The translations under genes were made by a program, and so were the position numbers. The notes under the pieces were generated by a model. It saw nothing but the letters and a program-made list of their open reading frames with translations. It searched no databases and was not told the DNA's origin. Shown one piece after another: positions 52,975 to 59,862 of a stretch of 64,000 bases of DNA (position 1 is the stretch's first letter; every line of letters starts with the position of its first letter). This DNA comes from an uncultured Bacteroidota bacterium (GTDB taxonomy: Bacteria; Bacteroidota; Bacteroidia; Chitinophagales; Chitinophagaceae), in the NCBI GenBank assembly GCA_903865435.1, contig CAIPJS010000020.1, positions 49,102 to 113,101 on the forward strand. The letters run 5' to 3'.

Positions 52975-54339
52975 ATGAAAATTTTTAAAATCGTTACACT
53001 ATTTAGTTTCATAGTACTATTTTTTATGTACTGTACCAAAACTGATCAAGTAGTTGTTTCAACTGCTTCAAAAAATACCACAGATTTATTGTCTATTAAA
53101 GCAACCACCGCGCCCACCATTGACGGGGTGATTGATGCTATGTGGGATAAAGCTGCAAAATTAGAAATTACCCCTACTGTACCTGACCCAGGTAATGGAT
53201 TGTTTGCTGGTTATATTGGAGATAAATACCTTGCTTCATTAAGGTCCATGTATGACGATCAATATATTTATTTTTTAGCGGAGTATGCAGACAAAGACCA
53301 AAACCAAAAAGTAGCTCCTTGGTATTTTAATCCAACGACAAAATTGTGGGCAAAAGAAAGCAGTGGTGATGTTTTTGATGTGAATGGCGTTTTAACAAGA
53401 CAAGGTTTTGGAGAAGACAAGATGGCTATGTTGTGGAATATTGACAATTCTACTCCAAAATTTATTTCACAAACATGTTATGCGAGTTGTCATGTTTTTA
53501 CACCCTATTATGATTATTCTACGGTAGGTACGCTGGTTGCAAAAGTGGGTAAAACAGTTTTGGATAGTTTGGTTACTAACCCAACTTATAAATCTAATTC
53601 AGGAAGTGGCAATCACTATACCAATGGGCCAAATGAAAAAATTGATATGTGGTGGATGCAACCTAGCAAAGGCTTAAGTTATGGAAAGATGGATGATAAT
53701 TATCAAGACTATGCAGGCGGGCAAGCCATTACTAATTTAACTGGAGGCAATGCCAATGGAAGACATGTAGACGATGTAGCGGTAGCAAGTGTAGCAACAG
53801 TATGGCCTTTTAGACCAGTTTATACTGCAGATGCAACACAAGGTTCATTTGCGAATACTCAAAATTTAAAATTAGATGGTACAGGTGCAACAGTGGCGGT
53901 TCCAATGTATGTGATTCCAGGTTCAACTAGTAATTACATCAATATTGCAGATACAACTTCAGGTGGTGCAGCTAAAAAAGTGATTGCTGTGAGTTCAATA
54001 GGTGTATTGACATATAGTGGCGGAACGCTTGATCCAAATGTGGGAACTGATTACCAAAGATTGGGAGAAGATGCTTATGGTGGAATAGGTGCAAAATGTG
54101 TGCCTTCTGTAATTGTATCTCCATTAAAAAATGGCCGTGCCGATATTGACTGTGTTGCTGTGTATACTGGGACAGGGTATATTGTTGAGTACAGAAGAAA
54201 ATTAAAAACCAGTGATGTTTTGAAACAAGACATTGATTTTACAAGCTTACAAGATCAACCTTTTGGCTTTGCCATTTGGAATAGAAATAACAATCAACAC
54301 GCCATTCAGCCCAATTTGGTACTTAAGTTTCAAAAATAA
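52975..54339 (+). CDS. Ethylbenzene-dehydrogenase-related (EB_dh) heme lipoprotein
   Basis: 454 residues. The N-terminal signal ends in a lipobox-like FMYC (Cys20). The mature start APTIDGVIDAMWDKAAKLEI and the Ig-like strands that follow match the EB_dh family, whose known members bind heme b as the gamma subunit of type II DMSO-reductase-like enzymes. An extra motif, C168-YAS-C172-H173, has CX3CH spacing and may carry a covalent heme or a metal. It heads an operon with a CX4CH protein (29-nt gap) and a DUF5777 barrel. No catalytic molybdenum subunit is near. Confidence 0.85.
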   Translation: MKIFKIVTLFSFIVLFFMYCTKTDQVVVSTASKNTTDLLSIKATTAPTIDGVIDAMWDKAAKLEITPTVPDPGNGLFAGYIGDKYLASLRSMYDDQYIYFLAEYADKDQNQKVAPWYFNPTTKLWAKESSGDVFDVNGVLTRQGFGEDKMAMLWNIDNSTPKFISQTCYASCHVFTPYYDYSTVGTLVAKVGKTVLDSLVTNPTYKSNSGSGNHYTNGPNEKIDMWWMQPSKGLSYGKMDDNYQDYAGGQAITNLTGGNANGRHVDDVAVASVATVWPFRPVYTADATQGSFANTQNLKLDGTGATVAVPMYVIPGSTSNYINIADTTSGGAAKKVIAVSSIGVLTYSGGTLDPNVGTDYQRLGEDAYGGIGAKCVPSVIVSPLKNGRADIDCVAVYTGTGYIVEYRRKLKTSDVLKQDIDFTSLQDQPFGFAIWNRNNNQHAIQPNLVLKFQK

Positions 54340-54368
54340 AATGAATGCAAACGATTAAATGAAAATGT

Positions 54369-54767
54369 ATGTTAACCAAAAAAATAGCCACATTATCAGG
54401 TTTCATTACCATTATGATGATCGCTATTACAGGATGTTATAAAACTTCGACCATTGTTGTAAATCCAGGAAGTAGTATTACTCAAACCATGAGTTTTAAA
54501 ACAGATATCATTCCTTTATTTACTTCGAGTTGTGCAAAAGCAGGTTGTCATGTTGCAGGAGCAAAAAATCCAGATTTGACAGAAGCGAATGCATATAAGG
54601 CTTTAGTTGATGGAAGTTATATTAAAGCCAATGATCCTGAAAGTAGTGTATTGATGTTGTGGTTGACTGGTAAAAAAAGTCCAGTAATGCCAATGGGGGC
54701 GGGGCCTGATGAAAAAATCAATGCAAAAATTTATGCATGGATTAAACAAGGAGCAAAAAACAATTAA
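54369..54767 (+). CDS. Small c-type-cytochrome-like lipoprotein with CX4CH motif
   Basis: 132 residues. Lipobox ITGC (Cys23). The heme motif is C55-AKAG-C60-H61, with four residues between the cysteines rather than two; MSFKTDIIPLFTSSC before it and VMPMGAGPDEKINAKIYAWIKQGAKNN after it are the usual surroundings of the cytochrome-c-like (PSCyt/DUF-type) domains of Bacteroidota and Planctomycetes. The PMG Met is a likely axial ligand. It lies between the EB_dh lipoprotein and the DUF5777 gene, 11 nt from the latter. Confidence 0.85.
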   Translation: MLTKKIATLSGFITIMMIAITGCYKTSTIVVNPGSSITQTMSFKTDIIPLFTSSCAKAGCHVAGAKNPDLTEANAYKALVDGSYIKANDPESSVLMLWLTGKKSPVMPMGAGPDEKINAKIYAWIKQGAKNN

Positions 54768-54778
54768 ATTAATTTCAA

Positions 54779-55708
54779 ATGAAAAATGCAATAACCAATA
54801 CATTAATAATTCGCCTGATTCGATTGCCGCTCATAATGCTAATGCTCGTTTTAGGATTGAATGATTTAAAGGCACAAGATTCTACTCAGGCTGCTGCGCC
54901 TGTTGTGAAAAAGAAATCCTTTATTAAAAATACATTTGATGGAAATTTTATCATTGACAATCAAACAGTGATGGTGCCCATCAAAGGAACTTTTGAATTT
55001 GATATTCAGCACCGCTTTGGAACCATCGAACATGGTTGGAAAGACCTTGCTGGTTTGTTTGCAACTGCCAATATGTTGTTAGGCTTTAGTTATGTGCCTA
55101 TCAAAGATGTACAAATTGGATTTGGTGCTACTAATGATAGAATGCAGGTAAATGGCAATTTAAAATATGCTTTAATAAAACAAACAAAGGACAATACAAG
55201 TCCCTTAAGTATTACTTTGTTTGCCAATTCTGTTATGGATACGCGCGCCAAAACGAGTTCTTTGCCCATCATCAATGTTCAAGATCGGTTGAGTTTCTTT
55301 TCTCAAATTATCATTGCAAGAAAAATAAATGAAAAAATTTCTTTACAACTGGGGCCTAGTCTTTCTTACTTTAACAATGTAGAAGGCTACTTTGATGAAA
55401 ATAATATCATTCAATCAAAAACTAATAATGCGCATTTTGCTATAAGTGCTGCTGGTAAATTTAAATTAACAGAAGGGTTGTCTTTGATTGCGAATTATGA
55501 TCAACCAATAACGCAACATCCAATGAACAATCCAAATCCAAATTTAAGTTTAGGATTGGATATGAAAACAAGTGGACACGATTTCCAAATTTTCGTGGGT
55601 AATTATGGATACATTTTACCACAGAACAACAATGTGTACAATCACAACGATTTTTCAAAAAGCCAATTCCTAATCGGGTTTAATATTTCAAGACTTTGGA
55701 ATTTTTGA
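54779..55708 (+). CDS. DUF5777-family outer-membrane beta-barrel protein
   Basis: 309 residues with a signal sequence ending near LKAQ. The mature part has FDGNFIIDNQTVMVPIKGTFEFDIQHRFGTIEHGWKD, the DUF5777 start, and then regular amphipathic strands ending in an aromatic residue (RLWNF), as in outer-membrane barrels. These proteins often cluster with cytochromes and YceI proteins; the function is unknown. It is the last gene of the EB_dh operon and is followed by a terminator at 55756. Confidence 0.82.
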   Translation: MKNAITNTLIIRLIRLPLIMLMLVLGLNDLKAQDSTQAAAPVVKKKSFIKNTFDGNFIIDNQTVMVPIKGTFEFDIQHRFGTIEHGWKDLAGLFATANMLLGFSYVPIKDVQIGFGATNDRMQVNGNLKYALIKQTKDNTSPLSITLFANSVMDTRAKTSSLPIINVQDRLSFFSQIIIARKINEKISLQLGPSLSYFNNVEGYFDENNIIQSKTNNAHFAISAAGKFKLTEGLSLIANYDQPITQHPMNNPNPNLSLGLDMKTSGHDFQIFVGNYGYILPQNNNVYNHNDFSKSQFLIGFNISRLWNF

Positions 55709-55755
55709 TGGAGTGTTAAGAAAAAGTGGGTTTGATTACTGTAAGAGAGAACGAG

Positions 55756-55794
55756 AGCGCAGGGCTTAATTTTTAAGTCAGGCGCTTTTGTTTT
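55756..55794 (+). terminator. Terminator between the two electron-transfer operons
   Basis: AGCGC (55756-55760) pairs with GCGCT (55782-55786) and GGCTTAA (55763-55769) with TTAAGTC (55773-55779) across an AG/AG internal loop, followed by TTTTGTTTT. It ends the EB_dh operon 48 nt after the DUF5777 stop. Confidence 0.75.
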
Positions 55795-55818
55795 AGGTGT
55801 TATGGGTCAATTTCCTAT

Positions 55819-55885
55819 TATGACCAAAGTCATATTTTCTGCTGATGGGCATCATTTACCTATCAACAGTAAATCACAAACTTTG
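55819..55885 (+). promoter_or_regulatory. Crp/Fnr-type palindrome and -7-like box before the cytochrome c / NrfD operon
   Basis: TATGAC-caaa-GTCATA at 55819-55834 is a perfect 6-4-6 inverted repeat with the Crp/Fnr half-site core GAC/GTC. AAACTTTG at 55878-55885 is one mismatch from TAnnTTTG. The spacing between site and box is 22 nt longer than at 52893, about two helical turns, which would place the site near -65 (class I). Confidence 0.5.
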
Positions 55886-55915
55886 TATCCTATTCAAAAC
55901 TAAAATTGAACTAAA

Positions 55916-56314
55916 ATGAAAAACATTCCAACCTTAAGTCTAATCATTGTTTTTATTACTACTGCAAGTTTCACTTTATTTCAAAACAAGCCCTGGACTG
56001 TGCCAGAGCCTGCGGCAAAGAAAGCCAATGCCGTTAAATCTGATGCAAGTTCTATTGCAGCAGGTAAAGTATTATGGGGTCAACATTGTACCTCTTGTCA
56101 TGGAAAAGCAGGATTAGGGGATGGCAGTAAAGCGGCTCAATTAGAAACGACACCTCCAGATTTTAGCAAGGCAATTGTGCAAGGTCAGACAGATGGCGCT
56201 TTATTTTTTAAAACATCAGAAGGCCGTGGCGACATGCCAAGTTTTAAAAAGAAAATTCCAGATCAAGAAGACATTTGGAACTTAGTGAATTACATGCGCA
56301 GCTTTAAAAAATAG
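55916..56314 (+). CDS. Periplasmic monoheme cytochrome c
   Basis: 132 residues with an N-terminal signal (about 1-22; no lipobox). The class I heme motif is C58-TS-C61-H62 (HCTSCHGKAGLGDG), and the axial Met lies in GRGDMPSF. The C-terminal helix is IWNLVNYMRSF. It is the first gene of the FeS/NrfD operon, 21 nt before the small Tat protein, and is probably a soluble electron carrier between the quinone-side complex and periplasmic partners. Confidence 0.93.
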   Translation: MKNIPTLSLIIVFITTASFTLFQNKPWTVPEPAAKKANAVKSDASSIAAGKVLWGQHCTSCHGKAGLGDGSKAAQLETTPPDFSKAIVQGQTDGALFFKTSEGRGDMPSFKKKIPDQEDIWNLVNYMRSFKK

Positions 56315-56335
56315 TTTACAATTTTAAAATATTTT

Positions 56336-56608
56336 ATGTCTAACATACATCCAGCCAAAAAAGAAAATACAAGCAGAAGAAAAATCTTAGGAGGGCTTGG
56401 CCTATTAAGTATGTTCCCCATCCTTTCTTTTGGTTGGTTCAATAAAAAGAAAGAAGTAGTGGCCTGTGCCCCTGAAACAAGCACTAAGATGATTAAATTT
56501 TTAACGCAAGATGGAACACTGGTAGAAGTGGATGCAACTAAAATAAATAAAGGGAAAGGAATGATATCCAATAGGCAGTTGCAGTCTTGGGTAAAAAAAG
56601 AATTGTAA
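56336..56608 (+). CDS. Small Tat-signal protein, truncated paralogue of the next gene's N-terminus
   Basis: 90 residues. A twin-arginine signal (S13-R-R-K-I-L) precedes a hydrophobic stretch, then Cys44 and KMIKFLTQDGTLVEVDATKI (51-70). That segment aligns with KMVKLLSVDGEIIEVDSAFL (47-66) of the 4Fe-4S protein encoded 4 nt downstream, with nine identical residues of 20. It has no FeS cysteines. It is probably a real gene, given its spacing and signal, with an unknown role in assembly or anchoring of the complex. Confidence 0.75.
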   Translation: MSNIHPAKKENTSRRKILGGLGLLSMFPILSFGWFNKKKEVVACAPETSTKMIKFLTQDGTLVEVDATKINKGKGMISNRQLQSWVKKEL

Positions 56609-56612
56609 AAAA

Positions 56613-57533
56613 ATGAGCGGAATGAAAACAACCCAAAATACCAGAAGAGATTTTTTAGCTACCACCTTAATGGCTAGTGCGGCTTTGGCTGCTTGTAATT
56701 CAAAGAATCCATTTACAGCCGAAGAAATACCCGATGTACAACCATCTGGTAAAATGGTTAAATTATTATCAGTTGATGGAGAAATTATAGAAGTAGACAG
56801 CGCATTTTTAAAGCCAGTTCCTGAATTACCATCCGTAATGAATACGGAAGCTAGGGAAGGCATTACAGGGAAGAAATTTGTGATGGTGATTGATTTATCA
56901 AAATGTAAGAGTGTAAAAAAATGTCAAACTGCTTGCAATCATATGCATCATATACATCCAGGTCAAAACTGGATCAAAGTATATCCGATGCAAGAGGCAG
57001 AACATACAGCACCTTATTGGCAGCCAACTACTTGCATGCATTGCGATGAACCACCTTGTGTAAAAGTTTGCCCAGTAGATGCCACTTTTAAAAGAAAAGA
57101 TGGCATTGTATTAATTGATAGCGATAGATGTATAGGTTGTCGTTTTTGTATGGCAGCTTGTCCTTATTCTACCAGGGTATTTAATTGGGAACAGCCAGTA
57201 CTAGAAAAAGAAATTGCAGACAAACCCTATTCTTGCGAAACCAGTGTACCTCAAAAAAAAGGAACTGTTGGTAAATGTGATTTCTGTCCAGACATGGTGC
57301 GTCAAGGAAACTTGCCCCATTGTGTTTCAGCCTGTCCGAATGGGGTATTTATGTTTGGTGACTTATTAGAAGATACAGTTACCAATGGTGCTGAAACATT
57401 CAGATTTAGTGAATTAATTAAAGATAAAGCTGGGTATAGATTGATGGAAGATTTGGGAACCAAACCAAGTGTTTATTATTTACCACCAGTAAATAGAAAT
57501 TTTCCTTTTGTAAATGAAGAGAAAAAAGCATAG
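56613..57533 (+). CDS. Tat-exported lipoprotein-like 4Fe-4S electron-transfer subunit (PsrB/HybA/DsrO-like)
   Basis: 306 residues. A Tat signal (T10-RRDFL15) ends in LAAC (Cys28), so the protein may be exported folded and then lipidated. After a linker, the ferredoxin part carries cysteines for four 4Fe-4S clusters: C98/C104/C108 (a widened first motif), C141/C144/C149/C153, C173/C176/C179/C183, and C222/C225/C237/C241. This is the pattern of the electron-transfer subunit of NrfD-type complexes. The NrfD partner lies 75 nt downstream. No catalytic molybdopterin subunit is present in the operon. Confidence 0.92.
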   Translation: MSGMKTTQNTRRDFLATTLMASAALAACNSKNPFTAEEIPDVQPSGKMVKLLSVDGEIIEVDSAFLKPVPELPSVMNTEAREGITGKKFVMVIDLSKCKSVKKCQTACNHMHHIHPGQNWIKVYPMQEAEHTAPYWQPTTCMHCDEPPCVKVCPVDATFKRKDGIVLIDSDRCIGCRFCMAACPYSTRVFNWEQPVLEKEIADKPYSCETSVPQKKGTVGKCDFCPDMVRQGNLPHCVSACPNGVFMFGDLLEDTVTNGAETFRFSELIKDKAGYRLMEDLGTKPSVYYLPPVNRNFPFVNEEKKA

Positions 57534-57542
57534 GCTTTTTTC
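57521..57542 (+). other. Hairpin with the FeS gene's stop codon in its loop
   Basis: GAAAAAAGC at 57521-57529 pairs perfectly with GCTTTTTTC at 57534-57542; the 4-nt loop contains the TAG stop at 57531-57533. It could protect the 3' end of the upstream message or attenuate transcription into the NrfD gene. Confidence 0.4.
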
Positions 57543-57608
57543 GATAACAGAGTAAAACTACTGAGGGCCTTTGCTGATAAGTATATTCTAATACTAAAAA
57601 AAATTAAC

Positions 57609-58925
57609 GTGGATAAGTTAAAAGAAAATCAAATTATCGAAGATTTGTTGCCACAGAAATTTGGCAAACTTGGAAAAATTTGGGTAGCAAGTTTAATGGG
57701 GGTTTGTGCATTAGGAGCGTATGCGTATGGCCGTCAATTGTACTATGGATTGGAAGTGACGTCTATGAGAGATTATGTTTCTTGGGGTATTTACATTTCC
57801 AACTTTGTATTTTTTGTAGCCATTAGTTTAGTTGGCTCATTGATTACTGCAGTTTTAAGGTTAACCAATGTAAAGTGGAGTACCCCATTAACGCGCATCG
57901 CAGAAATCATTGCAGTTTCAGCCATCACTTTTGCTTCCTTGATTATTATTGTAGATATGGGTCGTCCAGAAAGATTTTATAATTTATTTATTCATGGGCG
58001 CTTACAATCTCCAATAATTTGGGATGTAATTGTCATAACCACTTATTTTTTTATCAGTTTATTGTTATTGTATTTCCCTTTGTTACCAGATTTAAAAATA
58101 ATGATTGGATACAAAGAACGTAACAGAAGATGGCTACATCAATTTTATGTATTTTTAGGTGCTCATTGGAAAGACAAGCCAGCGCAATTTAAAATTACCC
58201 ATAAGGCCATTAATATATTGGCTATTTCTATCATCCCTGTTGCATTTTCAATTCATACAGTTACCTCTTGGCTTTTTGCAACAACTTATCGACCAGGATG
58301 GGACAGTACCAACTTTGGTGCCTATTTTATTTCAGGAGCATTTTTAGTAGGCGCGGGTGGTGTAGTAGTTGCTATGTATGTTTTTAGAAAACATTATAAG
58401 CTACAAAAATACATCACTTACGATCATTTTGATAGAATGGGGAAAGTATTGGTTATGTTGGCACTGTTGTATTTGTATTTTAACATCAATGAATTTTTAG
58501 TACCTGCTTTTAAAATGAAAAAATCAGAGGAGGAACATTTACTAGGATTGTTTACTGGAGAGTTTGCGCCTTTATTTTGGTTTGCCATTTTTACTGCAAT
58601 GTTTATTCCTATCATGATATTATTATTTCCAAAGGGTCGAAGACCCTTTCCCGCATTTATTGCAGGATTATTGGTGGTGGTGGGTTCTTGGTTTAAAAGA
58701 TATTTAATTGTAACCCCAACTTTATTGCATCCATTTTTGCCTATGCATGATGTTCCCGCAAGTTATCATCATTATTTTCCGAGTTGGGAAGAGTGGTCCA
58801 TTGCTTTAGCTTCTTTAGCCGGCGCATTATTGGTCATTACTTTCTTTGCAAGAATATTCCCTATTATCCCCATTCATGAAACCATACTTGAAACCGAAAG
58901 CCATGAAAATGAAAAACATTTTTAA
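57609..58925 (+). CDS. nrfD: NrfD/PsrC-family quinone-interacting membrane subunit
   Basis: 438 residues starting at GTG (57609); no in-frame ATG occurs before the first helix, the next Met being residue 35. About ten hydrophobic helices are visible, with SWGIYISNFVFFVAIS and FYNLFIHGRLQSPIIWDV typical of NrfD/PsrC. It would exchange electrons between the menaquinone pool and the periplasmic 4Fe-4S subunit encoded upstream. The 58903 gene overlaps its 3' end by about 20 nt, so all are cotranscribed. Confidence 0.92.
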   Translation: MDKLKENQIIEDLLPQKFGKLGKIWVASLMGVCALGAYAYGRQLYYGLEVTSMRDYVSWGIYISNFVFFVAISLVGSLITAVLRLTNVKWSTPLTRIAEIIAVSAITFASLIIIVDMGRPERFYNLFIHGRLQSPIIWDVIVITTYFFISLLLLYFPLLPDLKIMIGYKERNRRWLHQFYVFLGAHWKDKPAQFKITHKAINILAISIIPVAFSIHTVTSWLFATTYRPGWDSTNFGAYFISGAFLVGAGGVVVAMYVFRKHYKLQKYITYDHFDRMGKVLVMLALLYLYFNINEFLVPAFKMKKSEEEHLLGLFTGEFAPLFWFAIFTAMFIPIMILLFPKGRRPFPAFIAGLLVVVGSWFKRYLIVTPTLLHPFLPMHDVPASYHHYFPSWEEWSIALASLAGALLVITFFARIFPIIPIHETILETESHENEKHF

Positions 58926-59775
58926 ATCTGTCTTATTCTTTATAGGATTTTTACCATCTTTTTTAAATGCACAATCCATTGAAAAAAATAGATTGGTCCT
59001 TGGGCTAAAGTATTACAATGACAATAATCTTATGCAACATTTAGTCGTGCAGGCTAAATCAAAAATTGATGGAAAATTTCAAAAAATTGAAAATATCTCT
59101 GTTAAGGTATTCATTAATAACGAACAAGATAAAAAAAATTTAATTGGAATTGGCACTACTACTGCACGAGGAGAACTAATTGTTCTAGTTACACCAAAGG
59201 CTAAAACAGAATGGATAAAATCTGCCACACAAAATTTTATTGCTGTAAGTGCTACTACTAAAGAATTTGACGAAGCAACTGGAAGCACCACTATAACAAA
59301 AGCAAAATTAAAAATAGATACATTAGAAGGTAAGATGGTACATGCAAAATTATTGGTGTTGTCGGATACCATTTGGAAACCAATGCCTGGTGTTGAAATG
59401 GTTCTAGCAGTTAAAAGAATAGGAGGAAATTTAAACATCAATGAAACGGCAACGTATGTTACGGATACTGCAGGAAATATTAATGCTGAATTTAAAAGAG
59501 ACAGTCTGCCAGGAGATAGTAAAGGGAACTTAGTCCTTGTTGCTAATGTAATAGATAATGATGTTTATGGAAATCTAACTGCGGAGTCGACCGTTCCTTG
59601 GGGTGCAAAATTAATTTATATGACCAATTACAATCACCGCAGTTTATTTGCGCGAAGAGGTCATTCCCCTTATTGGTTGGAATTTTTAGCATATGGGATT
59701 ATCCTTGCAGTGTGGGTAGTTATTATTTATTTACTTATACAAATAAAGCATATTGTTAAATTAGGTTTGGACTAA
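58903..59775 (+). CDS. Hypothetical periplasmic protein with C-terminal membrane anchor, part of the NrfD operon
   Basis: 290 residues from the ATG at 58903 (ATG at 58909 is also possible); a frame from 58846 would add 19 residues but run through the NrfD reading frame without signal character. The signal peptide ends in LNAQ. The body shows beta-sandwich character with repeated Thr/Val strands (two Ig-like units), and the C-terminus has a membrane helix (about 260-282, YGIILAVWVVIIYLLIQI) with a short basic tail. The family is not recognised. Coupling to NrfD suggests a structural or assembly role in the complex. Confidence 0.7.
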   Translation: MKMKNIFKSVLFFIGFLPSFLNAQSIEKNRLVLGLKYYNDNNLMQHLVVQAKSKIDGKFQKIENISVKVFINNEQDKKNLIGIGTTTARGELIVLVTPKAKTEWIKSATQNFIAVSATTKEFDEATGSTTITKAKLKIDTLEGKMVHAKLLVLSDTIWKPMPGVEMVLAVKRIGGNLNINETATYVTDTAGNINAEFKRDSLPGDSKGNLVLVANVIDNDVYGNLTAESTVPWGAKLIYMTNYNHRSLFARRGHSPYWLEFLAYGIILAVWVVIIYLLIQIKHIVKLGLD

Positions 59776-59795
59776 GATTGGTTGGGTTTTTAGTA

Positions 59796-59824
59796 AAAAA
59801 GGCAGTTCAAAAGAGTGCCTTTTT
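59796..59824 (+). terminator. Terminator after the NrfD operon
   Basis: AAAAAGGCA at 59796-59804 pairs with TGCCTTTTT at 59816-59824 with an 11-nt loop, 20 nt beyond the stop of the 58903 gene. The right arm provides the T-run. Confidence 0.75.
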
Positions 59825-59862
59825 GAGTATATGACCTAATTTTAAGACCAAAACCAAACGAA

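Noticed and set aside
56290..56863. Open frames of 113 and 120 codons on the minus strand
   Set aside because: They lie antisense to the small Tat protein and the 4Fe-4S gene, both supported by signals, motifs and operon spacing.
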